From contig CM060731.1 of assembly GCA_030704615.1 (NCBI GenBank), forward strand, positions 12,340,001 to 12,400,000: a stretch of DNA of 60,000 bases, written 5' to 3'. The notes under the pieces were generated by a model. The model saw only the letters and a list, made by a program, of their open reading frames with translations. It ran no database searches and had not been told where the DNA came from. Shown here piece after piece: positions 32,532 through 43,817 of the stretch (the first letter of the stretch is position 1; every line of letters starts with the position of its first letter). The translations under genes were made by a program, and so were the position numbers. Origin of the DNA: Takakia lepidozioides (taxonomy: Eukaryota; Streptophyta; Takakiopsida; Takakiales; Takakiaceae).

Positions 32532-35398
32532 TCAGACTCCTGAGGGCAACACCTCTCGAACCCTCAAAATAGTACGTCCTGCAGTCACATCCAAGGTCGT
32601 AGGAGCAGTCTGCTGCAGATAAACATAGTCACCAGGGTTGAATCTCCGAACCCCAGGACGATAGCCCCCACCACGTATGGTAGCATACCTCAACGTATCA
32701 CGATGTTGTGCAATGGCAAGGTTCTCGAAAGCCATGGGCATGACTTTCTTGAACAACTCTGCACGCTGCTCACATGCACGTGCCCACACGTCCGGATCGT
32801 CAAGGTTAAGAACTGTAGCAGCTTCTCTGCGAATGGATGTAGGCAAATCCGGCTCTCGGCCAAAGAGAAGAAAGTATGGTGAGAAGGAGGCAAGTGATGC
32901 TTGCTTGCTGAACCTGTAGCCCATGGCTAACCAGGGTAACTGAAGGTCCCAATCTCCTAGGTGTCCCTTCTGCAAGCCATACTTGCGCAAACCCCTCTTT
33001 ACTGTCTGAACAACTCTCTCTGCCAAGCCATCGGCCTCAGGATGATCCCGAGAAGTGGTGCGGTGGTCTATCAAGGCCTTGTCACACAAAGCCTGAAACT
33101 CCCCCAAGAACTCTCTCCCTTGGTCCGTGAGTACCTCAGCTGGAGCACCGAATCGGCTAAGCACACAATCCAAGAATGCATACGCAGCTCCCTCACTAGC
33201 CTTATCAGGCAATGGAACCAATTCAATCCACTTGGAGAAGTGCTCCACCATCACCAACACGTACTTGTTGTGGCGCATGGTCAGTGGCAACGGCCCTGCG
33301 AAGTCAAGACTCCACCTGTAGCCCAATCCCATGATCGGAAGAGGGTGCAATTGTGGAGTAGGGGCGTTGAATGAAGCACGCACCCTGTCACACACCATGC
33401 ACCTAGCCACAAATTGTTGCACCTCTGTGTGCATACCACGCCACCAATACTGCCCCTGCAGTAGACTATGAGTGCGTCGCACCCCAAAATGCCCCAACTC
33501 CTCATGGGCATGCCGCACTAACCGTGCCCGCTGTGTTGGGTGAGGCACAATCCTCACTCGACCATCCTCCCACACTCGGAGCAGGTGTGTCCCCTCCCAC
33601 TTGAACCTCTTGGCTCGTTGTAGGATCCGATCCCTCTCCTTGGCAGTCACAGTGGCTGCAGTGTCTCCAGTGCGGAGGTAGTCCAACACAACTGAATCCT
33701 CATGTATATCTTTGGCGCCACCTTGCTCATTGCTGGCCTCAGGGTCCTCAGACACTTGATCTACAGTCATCCCTGTTGCAGGTCCAACCTGGCCTTCCGC
33801 TGCCAAGATACACAGAAATGCAGATGCATGCCATCCGGGCACCATCTCCTCGTCCGTCTCACCATGCCACCGAGCTCCAGTGTCATCCTGCTGGCTCGTG
33901 CATGGATTGCGACTCAACCCATCTGCATTGCGATTGACCAAACCCGGTCGATGCACCACCTGAAAGTCATACTCTTGAAGGATGAGTGCCCACCGTGCAA
34001 GCTTCCCCGTAAGCTTGTCTGACTCCATCAACCACTTGAGTGGTTGGTGATCCGTGACAAGGGTGAAGAGATTGCCGTATAGATAGCACCTGAAGTGTGC
34101 CACGGCCCACACTGCAGCTAAGCATTCTCCCTCATATGAGCTATACTTAGACTCTGCAACGTTGTTCGAGCGGCTAGCATAAGCCACTACGAACTCTCTT
34201 CCCTCATCATCCACCTGTGTGAGCACCGCTCCAAGCCCCAGCATGCTCCAATCTGTATGCAGCTGAAAAGGACGCCCCCTGATAGGTCGTCTCAAGATGG
34301 GCGCCGAGGTCAACCTCGCCTTGAGCTCTTGAAAAGCTTGTTCTTGCTCATCTTCCCACTGCCACTCCTGGTCCACCTTGGTCAGCTTGGTTAGAGCCTT
34401 TGCAATGGCACTAAATCCCTTAACAAACCGTCTATAATAGTTTGCTAACCCCATGAAAGCTCGAACTCGGCTCACATCCGTGGGGCGTGGAACCTGTGCA
34501 ATGGACTCTACCTTAGTCTGCTGTACCCCCAATCCTCCAGGATATATCATGTGACCCAGATACTCAATCTGGTTGTGGAAAAACTTGCACTTTCCCGGAT
34601 GTAACTTCAATCCGTGCGCCCTCAAGCGCTCAAATACCCCCTGAAGGTGTCTCTCATGCTCTTCCACCGTAGCACTAAAGATGATGATGTCATCTATGTA
34701 GCACCGAGCAAACTCCACCCCTGCTAGAATCCTGTCCATGACTCTCTGAAACTCTGCCGGAGCGTTCTTAAGCCCAAATGGTAAGAACCGCCACTGGTAT
34801 AGGCAATCCTTCCCGTGCTCATTGATCCCCCAGAATGCGTCTTTTGCTTATCCGCCTCCTTGATCGGCAACTGGTGATATCCGGATCGTAAATCCAACGT
34901 GCTAAAGACCTTGGCATGCCCAATGGCATCAAAGATCTCCTCTGGTGTTGGCATGGCATACCTATCGGACTTGGTCTGACGATTTACAGGCCGGTAATCA
35001 CCGCACATACGTCTCTCCGTCCAATTGCCAAAGACATCCTTCTTGGCTGGCATCACTGTGGCTGAAGCATACTCTCCCCCAGATAGCTCCACCAAACCAG
35101 CCTCCCAAAGGTCCTGAGTTCTCATCTGAATCAAGGACCTCTCCATGTCACTGTATCTATAGGGTCTCCGAAAGATTGGCGTGTCAGTAGCCAATTCAAT
35201 GCGAATCTCTTGACCCTTCAGTGCTCCTAAGTCCTTCAAACTGAAGGCAAAGCAGTTCCTGTAAGCCCTCAAGAACCGCCGTATACGTCGTCTCTCTCCT
35301 CCGGTGACTATAGGTCCAACATCAGGCTCCCAGTTGTCCTCCGTGACTGCAACCTTGAGTCCAGCAGGCTTAGAGGTAGAAGACGCGTCCCGTGGTTG
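32532..35398 (-). pseudogene. RT, RNase H and integrase of element A (one frameshift)
   Basis: Follows the TAG at 35399 in frame: QPRDASSTSKPAG, IELATDTPIFRRPYRYSD, FSTLDLRSGYHQLPI. A one-base deletion near 34843 shifts the frame; from 34739 a 735-codon frame holds CYIDDIIIFS, RNase H (LHTDWS, YEGECLAAVW, VTDHQPLKWL), the integrase zinc domain (HEELGHFGVRRTH, CMVCDR), the DDE core (WSLDFAGPL, LTDQGREF, ADGLAERVVQT) and YFLLFGREPDLP. It is a Ty3/gypsy-type polymerase with all catalytic residues visible. Apart from the single frameshift it looks young. Confidence 0.88.
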
Positions 35399-35401
35399 CT
35401 A
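35393..35401 (-). promoter_or_regulatory. Putative readthrough stop UAG-CAA-CCA
   Basis: The stop between methyltransferase and RT reads TAG CAA CCA, fitting the UAG-CAR-YYA leaky-stop consensus known from tobamoviruses. RT continues in frame with no further stop. BC has the same nine bases at 27338-27346. Confidence 0.7.
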
Positions 35402-37411
35402 TGCTGCAACCTCTTGAGCAGTGACCACTGCCTCCTCTGTCAGTGACAATGTCTCATCCTGCCCCATCATCCCATCCTTGAGGACCTCCTCAATCCGAGA
35501 AAAATCCCCAACCTGATCCATCACCGCCGCCTTGGCTGCCAACTCCTTCTGAACCTCGAGCACCTCCCACGTGTGCCATGGATGCGGCCTGCACCTCGTG
35601 GTCCTCACCTGCTCGCCCCCACTCGCTGCCTGTACCGTCTCGGTAGGCAGGGAGACCATGAAGGGAAGTGTACTCCGTACTCTGCGCTGCTCAGCCATAG
35701 CCAAGCTGATAATCCAGGTCAAGCAATTGAGATCCATTGCTTGCCCCAACACCTGACGACGTGATGCCTCAGAAAGAGATGGCACCGCCGTGGTACCAGT
35801 GGTAAAACCCATCGCCCGCTCGCGCTCGTCAGCATTGGGCTCCACTAATTGTTGCAACTGGCTATCCCACAAGAGGCCAGGTCCACCATCCCGAAAAGCA
35901 TGGGATCCTGGGAAGCTGAGCAGTGTAGGTAATGCTGCTCGTGGTTGACCCACCCTGTTGACCACTGCCAAAGGCGAACGGTCATCGTGTCTCACACGTT
36001 GAGACTGCCTCCCTGTGTCCAAAATGCTATCCACTGTGAGGTGTGCTGGCCGCTGCACCCCATCAAATGCACGCTTGAGCAGTGCGGGTGGCATCAAGTT
36101 AGTCCACCATAGCCGTGGACGATGAGCCCATGACCCCACTGCAGCTGCATCCAGCAACACTGCTGACCCAAGCCACGACCGGACTTGATGCACACTGGCC
36201 ATCACCCTGGCCCGAGAATCACCCATCAGTGGCACATTCTCCAAGATGTATGCTGGAGATACAGCTTGATGAAGCTGCAAGTGGCGCAAAATCCGCACCA
36301 TCTCCCAAAACAGACCCGTCCTCGAGTCTCGCAATCCATTGCCATGCCCGGCTGATGAATGCCCTTGGCAGGGCCAACCTGCCACTACCAGATCAATGGA
36401 GCCAACCCGCTCCAAATCCTGCGCCCCCAGCAACGAAATGTCTGCTGGCAAGGCTTGTTGGTATCCACGAACTGCAGACACTGGCAACAAATCAGGGTAC
36501 TGCTGTACCAACTGAGCAACATGGCGCAGTGAGACGCGTCGTGCAGTCTCATCCCTCTCCACATACAGGTAACGTCGAACTCGTACACCTGCCTGCAGTA
36601 CTGCAGCCAATCCAGTGCTGATCCCGCCAAACAAGTCCAGAAGGCATATGCCTTCATCCGGGCACTGCCACACAAGAGGTGTGGTGTCCAATGGCGACAA
36701 CTGAGGTGGTCCTGGTGCAATCACCGCACTCTCCTCTTCTCCTGACGGTACGAAGGCCTCTACCCAGGCTTGTTGTACCCGTCCATCAGCAGCCTGCTGC
36801 AAATCCTTGCTCGTACCCCATAATGGAGTGTGAGCAACCATGGCAGGCAACTCCGCCGTACCATGCATGTCATCCTGCTCTGCTGGAGGTGGCACATCCT
36901 CTGCATGGGCATTGCCTTCCAGCAACTCTCCAGGCCAACTAACTGCAGCTGTAAAGGCGGCTAGTGTTGGCATCTTGCCCCGCTGGGCAGCCGCAATACC
37001 CCCAATGAATGTCACAGGGAGCTGTGCACGACGACCATCCCCTGACTGCCATCCAGGCCTGTAGGATGCTGACTCCTCCCAAAAGTCCAGGGTGAAGCCC
37101 ATGGGATATAACACTGCCCCACCAACAAGGACATCGTAAGAGACCGCGTCTGTCACAATGGCCTTGGCTCGCATCACTGAGCCATCTACAGGATGATCTG
37201 GTTGTAGTCCAATGGCCAACTCACGCCGTGTCATGCCCCGAGCCTGCTCTGATCCTCCCAGAGATGTCTGTATCTGGAAAGGACAAGGCTCCATATCCGC
37301 CTCCATGAGGCCCAAACCTGCAATAGCAGCTCTGCCCAACATCAGTGGCTGAGCTCCTGAGTCCAACAAGACCCGCAGTGGCCGGTACTTCTTGCCTGCC
37401 GGTCCACTCAA
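35399..37411 (-). CDS. Retroelement protease plus C5 cytosine methyltransferase
   Basis: A 670-codon intact frame. Residues 15-20 LLDSGA form the retropepsin active site. Residues 250-560 form a C5-DNA methyltransferase: motif I LLDLFGGISTG (257-267), LYVERDE (282-288, motif II), motif IV AGWPCQGHS with catalytic Cys 348, motif VI ENVPLMGD with Glu 391, motif VIII AHRPRLWW (429-436), and C-terminal ERAMGF and RRQVLGQAMDLN (551-562), like motifs IX-X. The gap between VIII and the C-terminal motifs fits a target-recognition domain. All core motifs are in the usual order, so the enzyme could be active on DNA. It ends in TAG-CAA-CCA, after which RT continues in frame. Gag lies upstream in the ancestral same frame. 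Confidence 0.92.
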   Translation of the reverse strand: MSGPAGKKYRPLRVLLDSGAQPLMLGRAAIAGLGLMEADMEPCPFQIQTSLGGSEQARGMTRRELAIGLQPDHPVDGSVMRAKAIVTDAVSYDVLVGGAVLYPMGFTLDFWEESASYRPGWQSGDGRRAQLPVTFIGGIAAAQRGKMPTLAAFTAAVSWPGELLEGNAHAEDVPPPAEQDDMHGTAELPAMVAHTPLWGTSKDLQQAADGRVQQAWVEAFVPSGEEESAVIAPGPPQLSPLDTTPLVWQCPDEGICLLDLFGGISTGLAAVLQAGVRVRRYLYVERDETARRVSLRHVAQLVQQYPDLLPVSAVRGYQQALPADISLLGAQDLERVGSIDLVVAGWPCQGHSSAGHGNGLRDSRTGLFWEMVRILRHLQLHQAVSPAYILENVPLMGDSRARVMASVHQVRSWLGSAVLLDAAAVGSWAHRPRLWWTNLMPPALLKRAFDGVQRPAHLTVDSILDTGRQSQRVRHDDRSPLAVVNRVGQPRAALPTLLSFPGSHAFRDGGPGLLWDSQLQQLVEPNADERERAMGFTTGTTAVPSLSEASRRQVLGQAMDLNCLTWIISLAMAEQRRVRSTLPFMVSLPTETVQAASGGEQVRTTRCRPHPWHTWEVLEVQKELAAKAAVMDQVGDFSRIEEVLKDGMMGQDETLSLTEEAVVTAQEVAA

Positions 37412-39573
37412 AGTGAAAATGCCTCCTGGTTGTCTAACAAGACAACTCCAGGTGTCACCATGGCGCGCTCAAAGGCTGGCCTAGCTGGCAGCTCCGTCAA
37501 CCTGGCAGCTGCAGCTTGCCATGGCGCAGCCGTGGCAGTCTTGACCCTCAAATCCGAGGATCCCTCTGCCACTACACCTTCCAGTAACTCCGCAGAAGAT
37601 GAAGTGACCTCCCCACTCTCGCAGAGTGTTGCTGCTAGTCTGAACACTGCAGCTGGTCTTACCCCCGGCGTCGCAATCATGGTTGCCGAGAACAGTGGGG
37701 CTTGACACACAGAGGTGGCTGCCCCCAATAACACACCGGCTGCACTAGCCTTGGTAGCAGGTGTCAGTGCTGCACGTGTAGCTCTCCCCAATGGCATAGT
37801 AACCTCCGCCTCGGTAACAGTCGGGCGAGAACTAGGTGCCATGGATGGCGTCGACACTGTCTCCGCCAATGTGAATGACTGAGGAAGCCTCGCCTGACGG
37901 CTTGCCTCCCCACGCTGTGGATCCAATTCCACCTCTGCACCTCGTGGCTCAGGAACTCGTGCTGCTCCTCGAGTCACGGCTGCAGCAGACTCCACCTGCA
38001 CTAGTGGTAGTGCTGCTCCGCACATGAATCCCATGCCTCCCATATCTCCTCCCTCAGGAGCAGGAGGTGGACCATCCCGCCTGGGAGCCGGTACCACCTG
38101 AGCTGTAGCCATGGCAGCGAGCCTCTGCTCTAGCTGCTGAAGCCGGTTGGCCATGTCCTTGGTCAACACCCTGACCTCCGCGTCCTTGGCCATGTTGAGC
38201 TTGCCCTTGGCCTGCACCTCGTGCCCGACCACCTCGTCCTCTCTGGGCTGGTCCACCTCGCCCCCGGCCACCATTGTTCCCTTGGAACTGGCCTGGGCGC
38301 AACTCAGGATGCAAGTCATAACACTGGGCATCTCCATGCCCATACTTGCCACAATGCCCACACTGCAACTGTGCAGGCTGTGCTTGTGCCGGCCTTCTGC
38401 CACTCTCTGGGCAATCTCTCTTGACATGGGGTCCTCCACATGTCCAACATATCACCCCTGGTTGCTGTTGGCCTGCAAAAGATGCCACGGGCCTCTGCAC
38501 CTGAGGTCCCCTGTAAGCTCCATGGAACTTGGGTTGGGAACCTTGCCCCCCTGACCACGCTGTTGGGCAGTCCCTTGTACCTGTGGGCTGGCAGCTGCAC
38601 CTCGTGCAGGCATGTCCTTGCCAAATCCAATGGTAACAACTCGCTCCTCCACCATGTTGAGCTCAATCCGCTCAGCCAGCAGAAACACATCCGCTAATGT
38701 GGGTTGGGCCGCTTGTAACAGGGTTGCATCCCGCACCCTTCTCCTGAGCTCCTTGTCCAAAATTCCATACCAGAACTGGACTGCCTGAGCTTCAGTAACC
38801 CCTTGGGTCACACTTATCAAGCGCCTCATACGAGTGTAGGCCTCTCGCAAGCTCTCACTGGATTTGCGCTGGAAGTCTTGCAAACTTCGCAGCTTCTCTG
38901 TCCGTACACCTTGGTAGTTCCTCCGCAACTCCTGGAAGAACTCCACCACCGGGTTGAATCTAGGCACATGTGTTGTAATTGTGGCAGGAGGAGTAGTAGC
39001 ACCTTTTGAACTGGTACCACCTGCAGAAGTGCCGGCACTACTTGTTCCACTACTAGTGCTTGTAGTTGGAGATGTTTGTGTAGCTGCTGGTGTCACCGCT
39101 GCCCTTGTGCCTCTAGTGATTGAGACATAGTTAGGTGACCAATACTCTCGCCACTCCTCAATCTCCACCGCATGTCCCCGCCTAAATTCATGGTAATCAT
39201 CCATGGGCGGCCCCTCAAGGTGCTGGAATAGCCCCTTCCACGCCATAAAGGGCGTAAACAGTTGTGGATTGCGCATTTGCTGCAAATCACACCAACTGTC
39301 AAACTCTTGTATAAAGTCATCAAGCTCGATGGTGCCCACAGCTCCAGAGTACCTACGTGGCCCCTTGGTAGCTCCATACATCTCCTCCATCGTGTCCCAC
39401 AACAATGGCACGGAAATGACTTGCACCCTCGGCGAGAATCCTCCTGACTCCGAGTCTGAACCTTCCTCAGAAGACACTGAAGGTGAAAGTGGCCTAAACC
39501 GCACACCTTGTCTTGTGTACCCACTAGTATCGCTGGTGCTTGTACCGGCACTCCCCTCAGCAGCTGGTGGCAC
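37412..39573 (-). pseudogene. gag of element A (frameshifted)
   Basis: Starts about 39573. Capsid-like part: MEEMYGATKGPRRYSG, LDDFIQEFDSWCDLQQMRN, FQHLEGPPMDDYHEFRR, then a Thr/Ser-rich linker, PRFNPVVEFFQELRRNYQGV and LADVFLLAERIELNMVEER. Zinc knuckles CWTCGGPHVKRDC and CGHCGKYGHGDAQC lie at about 38360-38460. A Gly/Arg/Gln-rich region and LQQLEQRLAAM follow. Frames change near 38500, 38150 and 37420; comparison with BC shows these are small indels in an originally single gag-protease-methyltransferase frame. Confidence 0.82.
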
Positions 39574-42085
39574 CTCCGTGATGAAAACTCACAACCCAAC
39601 CGGTTGTCAACCTGTCTCTAATCCCCACTTTCTACAAGGTAACCGGGTAGAGAACCTGTTGCGGCTACTGGTTCAAGCAGGAATAATAGGTTTCTAACGT
39701 ACTGTACCTGCACCTGCATCCACCGCAAGCACTCCTATGGTCTGCTGGTCATCAACCCAGCCTCACCATAGAAGAAACACTGGTGGTCTTGCTGGTCATC
39801 ACTCCAGCCTCACCACCGACAGCATACTCTAGGATTGGCCGGTGATCAAATCCGGACCAACCTCCTATGAAAACAAGCGCCCACACAAAGCTAACATGGC
39901 GCACAGTCAAGCATGCAGGTGTGGAGGGGATCCAAACACAAGAAAATCAAGACAGCAACTCCCCCACACCAAAAACACTCCACAGTGTCGCTCCTGCAAG
40001 GACACCCCAGCCCAAACCCGGACTGACTCTTGCCTCCACCTACGGAAAGGTTTTGGCCTACAGAGAGGGTGAAAGACTATGGAGAAGAGAAACTAAAGCA
40101 ATTCCTAACCCCAGAATGCTCTCATCCCACCACTCTCCCTCCTGTCTCTATCCACTCGCTTGTATGGCCGTGGCAAGTATCCTTCAATATCCCTCAATCA
40201 ATCTTCAAGAGCTCTTCAACATTGTCCACCAAAGCTCCTCGAAGGGTCCTCCAAGGACCCCAAAGATCCTCCAAACACTCCTCCAAGGACCCCAAAGATC
40301 CTCCAAATACTCCTCCAAGGGCCCTCAAATATCTTCCAAACAATCCTCCAAAGGCCCTTAAATTTCACTAAGTCCTTTCACTGTTGATACCTTAACAGAG
40401 GTATAGTCTGAGGTTGCTAGGGTCCCTTATGTTGATGATACCTTTACAGAGGTATAGTCTGAAAATGAGGGTTCTGTTTGGTATACTAACAGAGGTATAG
40501 TCTGAGCTGATTAGGGTCCACATATGGTGATACCTCAACAGAGGTATAGTAAAAGGGACAAGCTCCTGTTTGGTATACTAACAGAGGTATAGTTGAGCTG
40601 ATTAGGGTTCACATATGGTGATACCTCAATAGAGGTATAGTAAAATGGACAAGCTCCTGTTTGGTATACTAACAGAGGTATAGTCTCACATTAGGGTTCA
40701 CATATGGTGATACCTCAACAGAGGTATAGTCAAAGGGACAAGCTCCTGTTTGGTATACTAACAGAGGTATAGTCTGAGCATACACTACTAGGGTTTGTAA
40801 TGAAGAGCTAGAATGCAAGTCCTTGACTTCTATGCTTCTACTCAAGCAAAAATATGGTCTCTAGGTGGTCATAAGAGGCATCTTCTTGCTCTCTTCCACC
40901 CCAATGTGCAACCAAGAGTGGTCCAACTCAACTTGCAAGTCATTGTCCACCAAATCAATCCCCCTTCTAGTCCTTGGGATTTGATTGCAAACTACCATAT
41001 CTCCATTGCCGAGCAATCATGCATTTGTCTCCTCATCACTTGACAATTGCTCCAAATCAACACAAATTATCTCAATGTGTAGGAGCAATGCTTGTCACTT
41101 ACAATAATGCTCCCAAGCAATCCGCCTTGGATCCCACTCTCACGCCATATGCCTCATTTGGGGTCTTGCACCAATCCATCATCCATGTGCTCCCCGTGGT
41201 CATTTGAATGCATGTTTCATGACCTCTTGGCCTATGTGTTGCTCTCCTTCATCATAACATGAATCAACACCTCTCCACTTCACACACAAATGGATCTCAA
41301 AGGCCTTCACCTCTTGCTAGTTCAAGAGCTCCCCTTCTCAAACTTGAACTTACAAACTCAAGCGAGCATGCTCCACACATGCACCACTTGCTTGGTCAAC
41401 TATCCACCACAAAGCTCGCACTACCAAGAGCATGAATAGCCAAGTATTGCCTCCCCCTCTTGTCACATTACATAGTTAGGGTGAAGCTATGCATACATTG
41501 AATGATGATTTCCCTTCAAGGATTTCCCACCACATGTTCTCCAAGCCCTTCCAATGGCACCCTAAGCTTGGCTCCACACCACCATGATTGGAAGATTTCT
41601 TCACATGCTCCCTTTCAAAACTCTTGAGCTTCTTAGTGCTCTCCAAGTGCTTGCCCTTGTTGTCTTCAAGCCCAAGCATATATAGCTCCTTGGCTTCTCT
41701 TCCACAACATCCACACTTTGAACTTGCTTAACCCTAGCACTAGTGAAATGAGCACTAACAAGCCTTTAGTCACTCTCCACAAGCCATGGCGCACACCATC
41801 GACTCCATAATGCATACAAAGGATTCTCAAACCCTAGAATCCATGCTTCCACACACACAAGACTTCCTCCTTACAATCCTTGCAAAATCTTGTGACTCAA
41901 GAGCTTTCTTCTCAAGCTCTCCAACTCCTTGGTGCATGCAATACTCGAGCACCTTTCCTTGCAACCCCTTGCAAGCCTTGTGATACAAGAGCTAAATTCT
42001 CCTAGCTCTCAACCTCTTTAAAATACAAGTGCAAAACTAATCCTTACACTCCGCACTCACAAGCATAAGGTGATCTTCTTATAGT
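39574..42085 (-). other. Leader of element A
   Basis: Between A1 and gag. Matches the BC leader only near gag (39.7-40.1 kb). It holds a CTCCAAGGACCCC-type tandem repeat (40235-40365) and a minisatellite (40380-40790). No coding frame is convincing, and there is no Tudor-like segment. Confidence 0.6.
40380..40795. repeat. Minisatellite with AACAGAGGTATAGT units
   Basis: The unit, about 90-99 bp, starts CTGTTTGGTATACTAACAG (40467, 40566, 40657, 40747). Each unit holds the 14-mer AACAGAGGTATAGT twice, after GGTATACT and after GATACCTC respectively. It lies in the element A leader, about 800 bp upstream of gag. Confidence 0.75.
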
Positions 42086-42505
42086 GATAAGAGATGAGAA
42101 ATGAGAGAAGTAGAAGACAATGAAAGCTCTCAAAGCATGAAGCAATCACATGAAGAACAAGCCCTAGTCCTTCCAAGTGAAATCCACTCTATCACATAAA
42201 CTAAGTCAAGCCAAGGGCACCTTTGCTAAAGGAATCCACCCTACAAAGCCCTCAACACACTCCCTCTCAATACCTAGAGCTATGGAGGTGAGAGAAGCTC
42301 ATGGAGGCTCAACTACAAGAAGATGAGCCTCCTCAACACTCACAAGGGGAAAACCTATCTCCATGTCTCAAGTGAGGCTCGACACCTCACTTGGCATGTG
42401 AGACCAAATGAAGTCCCAACACACAAAATATAAATATAAATATCTAAAATGTCCTAGTTAACTAGAAGTAGGTAATTCTAGATAACCATGACTAAAACCA
42501 TGACA
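42086..42505 (-). repeat. A1 terminal repeat of element A
   Basis: 420 bp, TGTCATGGTTTTAGTC to CTCATCTCTTATC, then ACTATAAGAAG (leader) rather than B. Flanked on the outside by TGAT (ATCA on the minus strand, 42506-42509), the partner of 29481-29484. Confidence 0.85.
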
Positions 42506-43500
42506 TGATCCATAAAGACGCATTTGTCGGAAATAATGTAGCCCAAAAATTCGACCTCAGATTGATGGAAAAGACATTTCTCCAACTTGACATATAATCA
42601 TCTTTCTCTTAATTTATCAAGGACAAGGCGTACATGGTGGCCATGTTCTTCTTCGTTCTGTGAAAATATCAAAATGTCGTCCAAATAGATGACTACAAAG
42701 TCATCTAAAAATTCTCGAAAGATGTCATTCATCATATGTTGGAAAGTTGCTGGAGCATTTGTAAGACCGAAAGGCATAACACTGTATTCAAAATGTCCAT
42801 ACCTTGTTCGAAAAGTTGTTTTCCATTCGTCTCCTTCTTTTATCCGTACAAGGTTATAAGCTCATCTCAAGTCGATTTTGGTGAAAATCTTCGCTCATCC
42901 CAGCTGGTCGAGAAGCCCAGAAATCAGCAGCAACGGATAACGATTCTTGATTGTGACTTTGTTGAGACCGCGATAGTCGACACACATGCGTAATGATCCG
43001 TTCTTCTTTTTCACAAACAAGATAGGCGCCCCCGCGGGTGATTTGGAATGTCGGATGAAGTGCTTTGACAAATTTTCATCAATGTATTCGCGTAATGCAG
43101 CCAACTCCGTCTGGGATAAGTTATAGATTGGGGCGAATGGTGGTTGGGCTCCTTCTTGCAAGTCAATTGCACAGTCATAAGGTCGATGTTCTGGCAATAT
43201 GTCTGCATTTTTCTTCTCGAAGACATCTTTGAAATCTTGATATTGAGCGGGTAATATTGACGTATCTTTGTCTGTTGTGGTCTTGATCGGAGTCGCATAA
43301 AGTGCAAATGTCGCCTCTTTTTTGGTAGCTCTCATGAAGGCTCTAGCTCCAAGAAACAGGGGATGAATACCTTTGGTACTTTTGCATTTTTGTCTTGCCG
43401 AAATTTTTCGTGATTGCTAGTCGATGTCAGAATTATGAGGTACAAACCAGGGAAGTCCAAGGATCACAGGATTCGTTGGGGACTGGATGACATTGAAAAC
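42506..43500 (-). pseudogene. RT of the outer chromovirus, N-terminal part
   Basis: Shows [69 protein letters not shown], and further on the strand [18 protein letters not shown] (YLDD box). Broken by a frame change near 42870 and by insertion A at 42505. Confidence 0.85.
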
Positions 43501-43503
43501 AAT

Positions 43504-43812
43504 CTATGATGCTTGATTTTTAAGCTTCACTTCAAGGGGTCGAGTTTCATGGTCAACATTTCCTGATGCTAACGGTCGTCCATCGATAACTTCAATAGGG
43601 GCCGATAATTTCTTTCTTACGAGCGTTAAATTGTGTTGCTTCGCAAAGTCTTTGTCAATAAAACACGCTGAAGCGCCCGAGTCCAAAAGTGCTTCTACGG
43701 AGATATGTCGATTTTGCATCCTGATCTTTACTGGAACTGTGAAACAAGATACAGGGTCTGGAGGTAGAAAGAGACATTTTTTTGATGAGGAATTTGGAGT
43801 GTCCAGCCGCAT
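43504..43812 (-). pseudogene. Protease of the outer chromovirus
   Basis: A 102-codon frame with VEALLDSGASACFIDKDFAK, the retropepsin D-S-G motif. It lies between the gag zinc knuckle and RT. Confidence 0.8.
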
Positions 43813-43817
43813 GGTCC

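Larger units (their letters stand above)
29146..42505 (-). mobile_element. Methyltransferase retroelement A, minus orientation
   Basis: On the minus strand: target ATCA, A1 (42505-42086), leader (42085-39574), gag, protease, methyltransferase (35399), leaky-type stop, RT, RNase H, integrase, PHD finger (32266), G tract, B1, GC, A2. The end of A2, and B2, are now at 29146-29480, inverted, followed by ATCA. Coding identity to BC is very high, but A1/A2 of the two elements are unrelated apart from the first TGTCA. The protease-methyltransferase frame is intact; gag, RT and the integrase-PHD junction each carry single-base frameshifts. Confidence 0.85.

Noticed and set aside
36115-36621. Plus-strand 168-codon frame
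   Set aside because: Antisense shadow of the methyltransferase frame.
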